Assembly: GCF_023278565.1 (NCBI RefSeq)
Contig: NC_064680.1
Span: 4,402,001 to 4,466,000 of the forward strand
DNA length: 64,000 nt
DNA from: Colletotrichum lupini
Taxonomy: Eukaryota > Ascomycota > Sordariomycetes > Glomerellales > Glomerellaceae
Reading direction: 5' to 3'
Part shown: positions 43,187 to 54,289 of the stretch, piece after piece
Numbering within the stretch: position 1 is the stretch's first letter
Layout: the number at the start of each line of letters is the position of its first letter
Translations under genes and position numbers: made by a program
Notes under the pieces: generated by a model
Database searches by the model: none
The model's input: only the letters and a program-made list of their open reading frames with translations
Told to the model about the DNA's origin: nothing

Positions 43187-46100
43187 GGTTGGGGGTCTGG
43201 TGATTCACCTGATGTTTCTGGAGATGTGGTGTTGGTGTAATCTCCTGGTAGTAGGCTACTCACTTCGTGATCAAAAAGTGAAAAGGAGAAACAAGAGAAA
43301 GAAAGTCATCGGATTCCCTTCAACGCATTATGTGAGGGGGGATAATCAGCTGGACTGACTACATGCAGATTTCTGTGTTGATGTCAGACCTGTCGTTGAC
43401 AAGCTGGTTGCCTAAAGAGGCAATATCAAGTATCGACCTAGTCGTCAGCTCCGTTGGCAGCCCATCGCCAAACACTAGTTTGGTGTAGGGGCATTTGATG
43501 GCGTTTCTTGGTAGGCGACTTGGCGCGAGCCAAAGAGCTGCCGGCAGGCTGTTGAGGATTGAAGAGGCCTGCAAGTCTGCTGGTTGCTTCATCACATCAT
43601 GTTGGCCATTGCTGTTCATGCTTAGGACGCCTGAGGAATCTGCAATTGTCAGAAGATAATGTTGACTTTCTTTGTGGGTGTCAAGGGAACAAAGATTAGA
43701 GAGACATTAAGACGTGGTACTGTATCGGGAGAAAAGGCTGGTCGATGTCTCTCCTTCAATTAACCTCCGTCTTCAACGAATGTATCGTATCGCTCCAATG
43801 GCTGCTTCACTGATAACCAGTTTTACGATGAGACAAATCATTTTGAACGCCGCTGTTCTTCAGAAGGGTCCTTCTCAGCCGAGGATGAGGCATGGAAATG
43901 TAAGGTAGAGTGAACCCTTGTTGCGAGATAAACAAGTAAAGATGGAGAGTAGAGAAGTCCAGCAACAATGGAAGATATCTTATCCCCCGTAACGTCATGA
44001 ATCAACCTCGTTCTCGCACCGCTGGGGCTGATGCTCCAACCTCAAGTCATGTTCCGAGAACGAGAACGACAAGCAGATCCCGATTGCCTGGTATTATCAC
44101 CAAGATACGCGGATGACAAACTGCTCAACGCCAAGTCCAAACCTCCCATCGATATTCAAACGGTGTCACCTTGCTCTCTGAAGAAAATGATTCATGATAG
44201 AGCTCCAGCGTCGGAAGTTCGTCCTGCAAGAGGATGGAGCCCCTTTGCCAGCGGGGACGAAGAACCGCGGTAGGGCGTTGGGAAGATGCAGCTGCCAGCG
44301 AGTTGTATGCAATCAGGGGAGAGCTCCGCCCTATCAATTCAGCGGAGACGGTCCTGTTGCCCCGTATATTGATGTGTGGTGCTGATTCAGCCTTGGATGA
44401 TGGCTTGGGCGGCAGCTTAGCAACGCTTACTTTGGCGTTGTGTGGCTTCTTATTCCCGCGCGCCAAAAGATTCGCAGTGTGAATAGTGACAGCTGCCAGC
44501 TGTTGGCCGTGACTAAAGTTGGAATGTACAGGTATTGTTGTACTTTTGGCCCGTGCTTTCTGCAGCTCCGATCATCGATCCTCAATCTGTCGGCTCCGTC
44601 ACCCGTTGCCGTAGCCGTGGCCGTACCTGTCAGCTTCGTGGGGGGACGGCGGTGGCTCATTTGTCAGGTACTACTAATCTCATCCAGTGAGGTATCCGTA
44701 CCTTGGCTAGACCAGTACGTACATCTCTGCACTATGCATCGGCTGATGAGGTTGAGATGAGCCTAGTCTCCCTTCACCGTCTCTCTATCTACTGGGTCAG
44801 GACATGTACATTGCACCGTGTTGTCGCCCGTGTTGCTTGATAGAGCAATTCAACGAGATTACAAACTTGGCGAGCCGCTCGAGTGATTTCCACTTGATCT
44901 AGGGATTCAGCGCGCGCGAGTTGGTCATCACCAAAGCCTTACGGGGTATCCGTACACCATTTCTGATGGCCGCAGGCCTTGGATCCGAGGCTCCTCCGCT
45001 CTTAATCCGTGATCCGAAAACCTCTAATTCCATCTGTACTCTACCTTACCAAGCTTACCTTGCAGCTAGGTTGCTCTCCCCGAAGACCAGGATCTAGCAG
45101 CTCACTCCGTAGGCTAGCAAACAAGTGCCGTTCTGTCATGGCGTAACGACTTTTGGTATCCATAGCTTATCGATGGGCATGGAAGGGATTGCCCGTGTAT
45201 TTGGTAAGGCTTATGATAGCTTGAGCTGGGGTTGTTAAGCACTTATTCAGCACCCACACACCAACACTTTTTGTCACTTTCTCTCTCCGGCCCGCCCTGA
45301 CCGTTTGCGAACTGCTGGCCGTGGTCTCCCCGGCTGTCACCACCTTACGTAGGTAGTATTGGATGCTGTGCAGATGAAGCAAGGTATGGTGGTAAGGTAG
45401 CTTGACAGGGCTCGGATGGGGTAACGTACGTACCTAGGTTACCTTACTACAGTCTACGGATGGTCGTTTGGGTCTTCTTCGGGACATCACACCCCAACGC
45501 CAAAACAAACCATGATCTTGAAGAGCCCGTCGCATTCCATCTCACCCGCACCCGTTTGATGCTTAATCGGTTCTTCCGTCCGTTGACCGAACCTACGATG
45601 CCGTCGTCAAACTCGCGAACTGAACTCATCTCAAGGTACCTACTAGCAAGCAGCTTGGAAGATGAATGAAGCAAGGTACTTGTCAAAATGATACCTACGG
45701 CAACGGAAAGGACATGAACCCCTCCCCTGCCCCTCAGTGGAGCACAGACCCGCAGAGAGGGGCAGACACCAGCGGTACGTACAACTCTACCTTAGCTCCC
45801 CACCTCCTGCAAAAGCTCCAGGTACCTGACCACCACATCTCCTCCACCACTTCCAACTGCGTCCGTCGTCTCGCTGACTTCACCTTACATGAGCAGCCAT
45901 GGCAGCATATCTCTCGTGTAAGGATAGTCTCAATGGCTCTACTGTAGCTAATTCCCACTAGGCCGATGAGCCTGATGAAACCGCATCCCAAGGGTACCCG
46001 ACTGGCCCAGCCCAGCCCCATTCTGCATTCTCCTCTCTCTCTTCCCTCGTCCGACTCCCATCAAGTCTTTCCAGTGGCTTTGCCCAGCCTAGCGTGCCAT

Positions 46101-46325
46101 TGATGATGCAAGACGCCCGTATCATTCCCCTCTCTTTCCCATCTTTGCTTGTCACCTTGTCTCTGTCTCGTATGCTCGGCGGGGGTTGCGCGCGCCTGTT
46201 CATGTTGATATAAGACCACGACATCCCCCTCTTGTTGTCTCGATATCTACACCCAGCATCTCTTTATCGAGCACCAATTCACTCTTCCTTTCCCTTATCT
46301 CCATACAAGACATCAATCCGTCACA
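43187..46325. other. Long intergenic region with TACCTAAGGTA-like motifs
   Basis: Small open frames exist but none has recognisable content, introns or codon bias. From about 45000 to 45850 the sequence is dotted with aaggtacc, taggta and taccta elements (listed separately). The last 150 bp form a pyrimidine-rich leader of the flavodoxin gene. Confidence 0.45.
45040..45835. repeat. Cluster of short TACCT/AGGTA palindrome-like elements
   Basis: Copies of taccttacc, cttacgtaggta, ggtaaggtag, cgtacgtacctaggttacctta, aaggtaccta, gcaaggtac and ccaggtacctg recur on both strands over about 800 bp upstream of the flavodoxin gene. Similar elements appear near 11225 and 50820-50920. Their role is unknown. 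Confidence 0.4.
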
Positions 46326-46853
46326 ATGGCTCCCAAGATTGCCATCGTCTACGTAAGTCCACTATTTACTACAACCTAACACTTCTTTCCTAATCGGGTA
46401 ATTTCTTGTCACTTCCCCCCTTCCCCACATCACCTTACTTCACCTCACTCTCCCACCACACACACCACAGTCTCAACCATTGAGTGCTCCAATGCCTCTG
46501 AAAATCTGCCATCACCATCTCAGAGACGCAATGAAATGAACACACACACACACACACACACACATTCCCATTCCATTCGGTTGCGCGGCTTCCTCTGCCG
46601 ACGCCGTTAATGACACCATGATACGGCCTGTTCGCCCGCACGAGAGCGCCCCGAACCCCACCTTACACACCTCACACCCATCGCGTCCCTATCCCAAACT
46701 CCCGAAGAATAGTCCCCCTTGACATTATGGCCGTCCTGCTAACACCACGATCTTCCAGTACTCCATGTACGGCCACATCCGCCAATTGGCCGAGGCCGAG
46801 AAGAAGGGCATCGAGAAGGCCGGCGGCACCGCCGACCTCTTCCAGTACGTCTC

Positions 46854-46901
<48 letters not shown>

Positions 46902-46951
46902 ACCCCCCCCCCCCCCCCGGCGCCGCGAGGAAGAGGGGGCGGCAGCGGGCG

Positions 46952-47005
<54 letters not shown>

Positions 47006-47579
47006 ATACCTCACCCTCACGACACACCTTGCCCGTACACACATCGACACCAGCATGCCATGACTAACACACAACAGAGTCGCAGAGACCCTCCCCGAAG
47101 AGGTCCTCACCAAAATGGGCGCCCCCCCAAAAGCAACAGACGTCCCCGTCCTAGACGACCCCGCCACCCTCGAATCCTACGACGCCTTCCTCCTCGGCAT
47201 CCCAACCCGCTACGGCAACTTCCCCGCCCAGTGGAAGGCCTTCTGGGACAAGTCCGGAAAGCAGTGGTCCACGGGAGGCTACTGGGGCAAGCTCGCCGGC
47301 CTCTTCATCTCCACCGCCTCCCTCGGCGGAGGTCAGGAGTCCACCGCCATCGCCGCCATGTCGACGTTCGCCCACCACGGCATCATCTACGTTCCGTTCG
47401 GGTACGCCAAGGCCTTCCCGCTCATGGCGGACTTGTCCGAGGTCCACGGTGGTGGCCCCTGGGGCGCGGGTACTTTCGCGGGCGCTGATGGATCGCGCCA
47501 GCCTTCGGCGAAGGAGCTGGAGATTGCTACGATCCAGGGCGAGGCATTTTACCAAACTGTCGCCAAGCACGTCGGTTGA
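46326..47579 (+). CDS. WrbA-type flavodoxin-like NAD(P)H:quinone oxidoreductase
   Basis: This is an FMN protein that reduces quinones with NAD(P)H, a stress-protective enzyme related to bacterial WrbA and yeast Pst2/Ycp4. Exons are 46326-46352 (nine codons), 46759-46844 and 47078-47579, giving 204 aa. The introns are 406 and 233 bp, long for this window. The first contains a (CA)12 run and the second two huge poly(C) tracts. The FMN phosphate loop is [15 protein letters not shown]. The family blocks [32 protein letters not shown] and THHG-like [13 protein letters not shown] are intact, as is [12 protein letters not shown]. The annotated stop is TGA at 47577-47579 after KHVG. The same frame stays open for 69 more codons (separate entry), so the full product may be longer. 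Confidence 0.9.
46541..46564 (+). repeat. (CA)12 microsatellite in intron 1
   Basis: A simple CA dinucleotide run lies inside the first intron of the flavodoxin-like gene. Confidence 0.95.
46855..47005 (+). repeat. Twin long poly(C) tracts in intron 2
   Basis: C47 (46855-46901), one A, then C16 (46903-46918) is followed by 37 bp of G-rich sequence and then C50 (46956-47005). Both tracts lie within the 233-bp intron 2. Homopolymer C runs of this length are exceptional. They may reflect true expansion or an assembly or sequencing artefact. Confidence 0.95.
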
Positions 47580-47789
47580 CTGCATGGCAGCGAGAGCGGT
47601 GGCGCTACCGCCGTTGCGAATGGGGTGAACGGATCCGAGAAGCCGGCGGCGGCGAAGGCGGACCCCGCGGCTCCGGCAGCAAAGGAGCCGGCCCCGGCGA
47701 CGGAGACCCGAAAGGCCCCTCAGGAGTTGGACGACAAGGATGTCAAGGCCGGACCGTGCGGTCTGCCCAGCAAATGTGTCGTGCAATAA
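47580..47789 (+). other. In-frame extension after UGA: possible stop-codon readthrough or nonsense mutation
   Basis: Directly after the TGA, with C as the next base, the same frame continues for 69 codons to TAA. It begins LHGSESGGATAVANG, passes an Ala/Pro/Lys/Glu-rich linker, and ends ELDDKDVKAGPCGLPSKCVVQ, that is, with a CVVQ CaaX-like box. A hydrophilic linker plus a C-terminal lipidation signal makes sense for a membrane-peripheral quinone reductase. No intron can remove the stop; the only nearby GT-AG pair is 16 nt apart and breaks the frame. A CGA-to-TGA mutation would give the same picture. Other frames here are open too, so chance is not excluded. Confidence 0.5.
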
Positions 47790-48690
47790 AAGGACGGGGT
47801 TGTTTTTGCCATTATGCCGTGGGAAATTTACAAAAGAAAAAAAGATAATAATAATACCTCACTTACTATTGATATATTTCAAAGTTATTCTATGGAGTGA
47901 CATGACTGCCTCGCTAAGCCCTAGTGAACACATCTTGACCAACCCTTAGTATGTATGCGACGGTAGCGGATGAACCCTTCCAACCATGCCTACTCAAATG
48001 GAGTGATTCGATGGACAACCGGGGAGCTCCCCGTACTAAGAAAACTGACTTCTGGTTCAGGTTAAACTTACTGTCGTTCGCCGTAGAGCGATACAGGATA
48101 GAATACTTAAAGGTCTTGGCTCAAGGGGAATTAGTGACAAACCATCTTGCAGACCACCGATCCATTCTTACGCTTTTTAATCCCTCATGTAATTTGAGGG
48201 TGTGAAAATGCCCAATTGACAAGCTGCAACAGTACACTCTCGTGAAGACCAGACGTTCGCGATAAGATTTGGTCAGACCCCTGAAAACCCCTACACAATG
48301 TTTACTGCTCTGCGATTCGTTGGCTACATCTGCAATATGAATTTTACCGAGCCACCTCTCCAGCTGGCGAGGGATTGAGGTCACAATCTCGGCGGACCAG
48401 CGCGTCTTGGCATCCCTGTCAGAAGAGGATTGACCATGGGACACTCGCAGATCTGCTGTGATACCACGAATCTTCAATCCATCTAGCTCTACTATGATTG
48501 GCAGAGCGATTGTAGGGCATCGTACGGTTTCACTGATAGCACAGAAATGCAAGACCAACCACTTATTGAAACGAGTTTCCCATGTTGACCGATCTACTGT
48601 AAATAACGCCAGTGACCATGCACATTTTCGCCCCGTGCAGTACGCTCCCTATCAAGCCAGCAATAACAAAGTAATGTTTACATAGCCCAC
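47790..48690. other. Convergent intergenic region
   Basis: I see no supported gene. An open stretch on the minus strand (about 48121-48558) lacks an early ATG and recognisable content. Confidence 0.45.
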
Positions 48691-49934
48691 TTAGTGTCTG
48701 CCACCAAAGACAACGTTCTTGCTGTCGTGGACGTTGATCATGGTGTACTCGGCAAGGAGCGGGTCCTTGTTGCCCAAGTTCAGGGTGACGGCGAGCAGGT
48801 TGGGCTCGGTCCAGGTAGGGCGGAGACCACGGGACTCAAGACGCTCCCACCAGTCGAGGAAGTTAGAAGCAGTCATGCCGTTGAAGAAGTGAATCTCAAT
48901 CATGAGCTGGCCGACAGGGAGCTCCTCGCCGGCGCGGATGGGGAAGTCCTCGCCGAAACCGTCCATGGCCTCGAACTCGGCAAACTCGATGTCCATCTTC
49001 AAGATGTCACTGGTGTGGTATTAGTTCATGATCGTTATTACTTCAGCGTGAATGGAACGTACATGTACTCGTGGCCGTTCATCTTCATCAAGTCGGCAAT
49101 GCTGTAGAAGGGGGGCGTCTTGGTCTTATCCGTCTTGCCAGAGATACCGGCCTGGAGGAAGTGGGCTCTGGCACGGTTGCCGGGCTCGAGTTGCTCACCA
49201 AAGTCGACGACGGAGAAATCGTAGGCCCAGACAACACAGTTGGTGCGGCTCAGCATCTCGTTCTCTGGAGGTGCGTCATCAGTGATTGTTCAAACAAAGA
49301 GGGAAATAGGTATTTGCCATATTGCATGCAAGGGACCCTTACCGAAGCTGGACTCATCACGGACACCAAAGGAGTAGATGACACACTCGCGGTCTCTGGG
49401 GAAGTTGACATATCTCGACATGCCGCACACCCACTTGCCGCCGTCTCCCATACGTCCGACGCGCTCCATTTCGTGAGGGCAGCTGTACGAGGCCGGGGCA
49501 AAGTCCCAGACGGAGTAAGGGTGCTTTCCATAGGCCGCGGGGTCGGTGGCAGGGAATCTGACGGGAATATTGGTTAGCCATGTGATCTACGACTGTGTCG
49601 GCATCGAATCCTCATCTAGTGGATATGGAGAGTGCGGCGGCGGCGAAATGGAGGTGACTTACAAAGGCATCAACGAGGCATCACCGTAGTCCTCAGCAAT
49701 CATGTCGTGACGCTGCTTGACAGTCTTGGCCCAAATGGACTCGGCAGTGGCCATGAACTCCTTCATGGTGTTGCGACCGCCATCGTTGTTCACGAGGGCG
49801 CCAACCTTGTTGCTGGCCCATTCCTTGGCCTTGTCAGGGCTACCAAGGGAGTGCAGCAGAGCGAGGGTGAAGAGCAGACCGGCGGCGAGCCATAGCATCT
49901 GCACCATGCGCTTGGAGCCTGCAGCGAGGGCCAT
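48691..49934 (-). CDS. Membrane-anchored methyltransferase-like protein (METTL24/Methyltransf_22 type)
   Basis: Exons are 49934-49663, 49557-49343, 49264-49063 and 49009-48691, joined in phase over 105-, 78- and 53-bp introns (335 aa). A single N-terminal membrane segment (MLWLAAGLLFTLALLHSLG, about residues 13-31) makes it type II, probably in the Golgi or ER. After a short stem the catalytic-type domain follows, with SCPHEMERVGRMGDGGKWVCG, ECVIYSFGVRDESSFE, VVWAYDFSVVDFG, DILKMDIEFAEFEAM and LMIEIHFF. These are the signatures of the METTL24-like methyltransferase group: a CVIYSFG strand in place of the glycine-rich SAM loop, and K-x-D-I-E in the middle. The substrate is unknown. Confidence 0.82.
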
Positions 49935-52061
49935 GGTTGCTATCAGGTGGTTTTCTTTTGTGACTGGGGTTTTCTGGAGATTTGCTGGAAATCCGAGTAT
50001 ATAAGTCGATTCGCGGAGGCTCAGCTGTCACTCTGGCAGAAGTGGACAGAATCGACACGTAATCGAGGGGTACAGTATCGATGAAGGCACAACGATGGGC
50101 GTCACGGAGAAAGTGAATGAGAAGAACAAGAACCGCAATCAGCGCTGGTCAGCAGCCGGCGCGGGGAGAAGGGCAAGCCACGGGCGGACGAAGTGGACTT
50201 GCGCAGATCTCTCGAATAGTGCCAAGAGAGCGACTGGAAGAAGAAGAGTGAGGAGGCCAAGGAGATAAAGGGGAAGGAGACGAGTCACGCCAAGGATGGA
50301 TGAAAACGTCAGGACGAGGACGAGGCGAGAGAAGGAAAAAGAGGAAGCTTGTAGACGACTACTTAAGGTTCCTTGGACTGGGCAGTCGTCGGTCGTCGTG
50401 TGATGGGGACAGAGGGACCGGAGCATTGTGTGAATGGAAGGGGAGGGGTGGCGGCCAGGTTCCTCCCTCCAGACTTCCAGACCCTTGCGGATCTCGAGAT
50501 CCAAAGGCAGAAGGAAGACGAGACCAGGAAGTCACTGAGGTACGAGACTGAACTTGCACTTGCCTGCACTGCGTGACTGCCACGCCTGCCCTGAGTGACT
50601 TCCCGTGATGATCCAGCACGTTGAGTGTGGCATTCTCGGTGCAGGAACGGGCAGGAACGGGCAGGGAGCCAAGGCGTGTGTCTCTGCCTCCCTTCCTTAC
50701 GACTTGCGAGGGGTTTGGGTCCATACCTGGGAGAGGGAAGGAACTACATTGTTCGCTCATTCCTTGGGTGCCACTGGAAGGAACTCTGAAATGTGGAAGA
50801 GATGGATGGCACTTGAGAAGGTACCTCAGGAACAGGCTAGAAAAGATGGCAAGTGCCACAGACAAGCGCCTCCCAAGAAGCCAAAGTGCATCTTGTTGGC
50901 TTGTAGGTACGGGGTACCTTTTCTCGCCTTGTATCTGTGGAGGCACTGGAGGGCATACTTCTTGCTGTGTCCGAGATAGATTTAGTACTGCACCGAAACA
51001 TGTCGTGTTTGGCGTCGAGAGTGGGGATACCCAGCCAAGCCCAGAGTATTCAACTGATTGACTAGCCTCAAAATGGCCGATGCACTTGGGAAGGAGGCAT
51101 CTTATTCTTGGCTGCTACCATTCGAAGGGCCAAGGGCAGGTGCCGACTGGCAGCTGCATGGATGGGAAAGTGCCGTTCTATCGGGTGCACGTGACGCAGT
51201 TCGGTCAATTGAGGGACTCCGACTGCATTTAGAGTTCAAAGGCTGGGACGGGGAAGCACGAAGGCAGCATAGAACAGTGGAGGTTGATGTGCGGGATACC
51301 GGGGAACAGGAGAAGGTGGGCGATCAATACTCCGTATCGAAGTATCAAGCGCTTCCTTCCTTTCTTCCTTTCCCCTCGGTGCGAAGTTACGGTAGTAAGG
51401 ATATCTGCCTCAACCTCCAAAGTGTCCTCTTCTGTAGTCGCAAAGCTGAACCGACGAGAAAATGCATTTTTATTCTCCTGCATTAGAATGGCATTCAGGT
51501 CCGACGGTGGCGTCCAATAAAGCCTCGCTATTGCTCGTGATACAATCGTGTCAGATTGTCCAGTCCTGTCAGTCCTCCTCGAGACACCTTTTACCCCTAA
51601 TCCAAAGGGAAGCTAACTTTGGCTAACGACCAACAGCTGAAAAATGTCGAGACGCGCTAACTTGATAACCTTCATTCCCGCCCTCCCGCGCCGTCTGTTC
51701 CACTGCTCGCTCCCACCAACTCCGCACCATGTGGCGCTCTTATCCTGGGTATCATTGCTTTTTCGAATGTCCTTCTCCACCTCTGCCTCCTCTTCAATCA
51801 ACACCACCAGCAGTTCGCAGCCCTAGCTTCCAGCAGCCCTTCAAAGTTCCGAGTATCGACAGCAGCAATGGCGGATGCCCCTACTCCGTATACGAGATCC
51901 TTGCAGCCACGCGCGTCCCCTATGCCGTCTTCACAAACTAGATAGACAGACCCTTGGCTCGGCTCTGCTTTCTCAATTGACGGGGAACGATATCACCAGA
52001 TGAGGTCCACTTCCGGATTGTGTCTTCATTTCCCTTTTCCCTTTGTACAATCACACCAACT
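49935..52061. other. Intergenic region, no recognised gene
   Basis: Open frames in this GC-rich stretch overlap each other and show no recognisable domain. Elements such as aaggtacctcagg and gtaggtacggggtacc occur near 50820-50920. The left part should carry the promoter of the methyltransferase-like gene. Confidence 0.45.
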
Positions 52062-53030
52062 TCAACCCCCCCTCTTGAAGAGATTTGTCTGCGAGCCGAA
52101 AAACGGGTTTGGCTGATACGACGACCGGTAGTTGCCCATCTCTGTGCTGTCGCCCATCTTCCCGTCTGAAAAGTCGCAGGGCGCTACTTTGATATCACCG
52201 CGCATGATTTCCACCATGGACACAAGGGGGAATAGCAGCACGAGGAGCGACAGCAGCTGACCGAAACCCCAACCTCTCTCGCCCTGGTCGCTCAGCTCGT
52301 ACGAAGGGCCATTGCCAAAGGCATCAGAAGCAATGATGCATCGAACCGCGGCGCCAATAGCCGACGCTGCCATAAGAAGGATGCCGATAATTTTGATAAT
52401 GTTGATGAACTTTTGCGTCCGCAGGTGGAGGTACCAGCTTGCCAGAGCAAAGACGAGAGCGTTCGCGATGATGACAACAACGGTGCCGACGTAGCTGATC
52501 CCTTGCTGGTTTCCTTTTCCCTCGTCGCCGACCACCCACACGCAAGCAACGGGCAACTTGGACTCCTGCATACCCTTTGATACGCCTTGCAGGATGAAGA
52601 CGCCATACACGACGTTCAGCGTTAGATTGACAAACATGAGGAATTGGCGGAGCCATCGCAACACCCAATCTCGGCGGAAATCGTGGACCAGAGCGAGAAG
52701 CGTCGCGTTGTGGACGGCCATGGAGAGATTTGAGAGCATCCAAATGATGAAGAAGTGATAGGGGACCATGACGTTGATCCTGGCGAGCCCGACGCACGCG
52801 ATTCCGATGCCCTGGAGGATCTGCTGATCTGAATAACTGTTGAGAAGTTTCCGACGAATGTTTGACGGGTTTCCCTTCATCTCCTGGAAGATGATGGAGG
52901 AACTAATGATGAGAGCGAGACCGGCTGTGATGATGAAGGAGAGGAGCACGCCTCGGCCGGCCACGCCGGCATCGCTGGCGACCGGTGCATTCTCCGCGAC
53001 GGTGCAATTCGGACTGTCAAAGACGGACAT
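52062..53030 (-). CDS. Multi-pass (about seven-helix) membrane protein, hypothetical
   Basis: This is a 322-aa single-exon protein. I count about seven hydrophobic segments. The first is VLLSFIITAGLALIISSSIIF. Later ones include INVMVPYHFFIIWMLSNLSMA, VLRWLRQFLMFVNLTLNVVYGVFIL, VGTVVVIIANALVFALASWYL, IIKIIGILLMAASAIGAAV and FGQLLSLLVLLFPLVSMVEIM. The N-terminus is short and probably outside (NCTVAENAP offers a glycosylation site). The tail is hydrophilic (about 45 residues). A GPCR-like topology is possible, but I see no signature of a named receptor class. It resembles the uncharacterised 7TM proteins common in plant-associated ascomycetes. Confidence 0.8.
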   Translation of the reverse strand: MSVFDSPNCTVAENAPVASDAGVAGRGVLLSFIITAGLALIISSSIIFQEMKGNPSNIRRKLLNSYSDQQILQGIGIACVGLARINVMVPYHFFIIWMLSNLSMAVHNATLLALVHDFRRDWVLRWLRQFLMFVNLTLNVVYGVFILQGVSKGMQESKLPVACVWVVGDEGKGNQQGISYVGTVVVIIANALVFALASWYLHLRTQKFINIIKIIGILLMAASAIGAAVRCIIASDAFGNGPSYELSDQGERGWGFGQLLSLLVLLFPLVSMVEIMRGDIKVAPCDFSDGKMGDSTEMGNYRSSYQPNPFFGSQTNLFKRGG

Positions 53031-53435
53031 TTCGGTGGTGGAATCGAAGAAGTTTGTCGGAGCTGTCGTCTTTTTCGAGAAGAGATGCAGGGTCGAGCAA
53101 TACTGTTGTTAAGGGGTAGACTGGAGGGGGGTCTCGAGGGATAAGGCTGAACGAGTGAAGCCGCCACGCGAATATCGGCTGTGGTCACTATCGACTGGCC
53201 AGTCGGTCAAGATGGCGATTTGATCTGCTTCGATAGTTGGACTCGAACCAAGGTCAAACTTTGCAGATCAGATCCTGATGGGAAAGTCTGACTGCATATA
53301 TATGCGCAGGATGAGCCAGGAACTTCGCCCTCCTCCTATTTTTCCCCTTCTCTTCTCCCAATGGAAATGACGTACGACTAAGCGCTGCCCCTGTCGTCTG
53401 AAACGGCCCTCCGCTGGGGAAGACCCTTGAAGCCG

Positions 53436-53633
53436 ATGGACAAGTGGCTCTCAGCGTCCGCCGTCATCTTGTGGGCAGCGTTGGTCGCTGTGGCTGTGCC
53501 CCACCATTCGACCCCCGGCCCCGGGAGAGAGGGCGCCAACGCCCTGCAGATCGCCCCGCGATCCTCGGCTGCCACCCGCTGCATCTCCCTTGGAGGTGAG
53601 CTCGTACATACTGCTGCGTATCGCACTAGGTAA
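53436..53633 (+). CDS. Possible small secreted protein
   Basis: This is a 65-codon frame starting MDKWLSASAVILWAALVAVA, which looks like a classical signal peptide (basic n-region, hydrophobic core, small residues at the end). The mature part would be about 45 residues, Pro/Gly/Ser-rich with one Cys. It could be a small secreted protein or chance in GC-rich DNA. No homologue is recognised, and it may be spliced to further exons. Confidence 0.25.
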   Translation: MDKWLSASAVILWAALVAVAVPHHSTPGPGREGANALQIAPRSSAATRCISLGGELVHTAAYRTR

Positions 53634-54273
53634 TTATCTACACAGTTGTGGCAGTGTATCTATTGACTCCATGATTCCGTATGCTCAAAATTGAAAATAG
53701 GCGAGCACTCAAGCAAGTGATTCTGCTTTGTAGAACTCAATATATCCGAAGTTGATGATCAGACGCTTCCACTAAGCCAACGGCCCGTGGTAAAAGCCAT
53801 GTGCTCATTGGCCAAAATTCACAGATAAGTGGAGATATATCCTGGGTAATAAAACCCGTTTGCTAAGACTCAAACTACTGCGTACCTAAGGTGAGGAACT
53901 TCAGGCACTGACTCCATTGTCGCTCATCACTACCCATCGCGAATGAGGGGATTGCTTTTCGATGAGGGCCATTGAGACAAGAGGAGGCCTTCTATGGCGT
54001 ACAGTCACCCTCTTACGGCGTTGAAGATGTACGGTAGAGGAGTATGTCCCATCGCTGCCTGAGGGTTCCGCAGCAAGGTGCGAGTCTCTGGGGATACGTC
54101 GAACGCTGGAGGTTGAGGCGGGGATAGTGAGGGAGGAAAAGTCAGTGTTGACGATATGAATGTTGAGTTCTCATTTGGTTGATACATGATTCCTTTCTTT
54201 GGTATCTTCAGTCTTGGACAGTTGGTTTCGTAGAAGTAAGCTGGGTTAAGTTAGACCTAGTATAGAAACATCG

Positions 54274-54289
54274 CCCCCCCCCCCCCCCC
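54274..54289 (+). repeat. C16 homopolymer
   Basis: Uninterrupted run of C in the intergenic region beside the second MFS gene. Confidence 0.9.

Noticed and set aside
43359..43619. 86-codon minus-strand frame
   Set aside because: It is short, unrecognised, and without flanking exons. Could be chance.
47575..47591. 16-nt GT-AG intron across the TGA of the flavodoxin gene
   Set aside because: It is far below the minimum intron length, and its removal shifts the frame to an early stop.
48121..48558. 145-codon minus-strand open frame
   Set aside because: It has no ATG near its start, no recognisable domain, and overlaps the presumed 3' flanks of two genes.
53160..53330. Possible tRNA on the minus strand (ggttcgagtcc B box near 53240)
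   Set aside because: There is a good B-box sequence and four T-stem pairs, but no A box, anticodon stem or acceptor pairing upstream.
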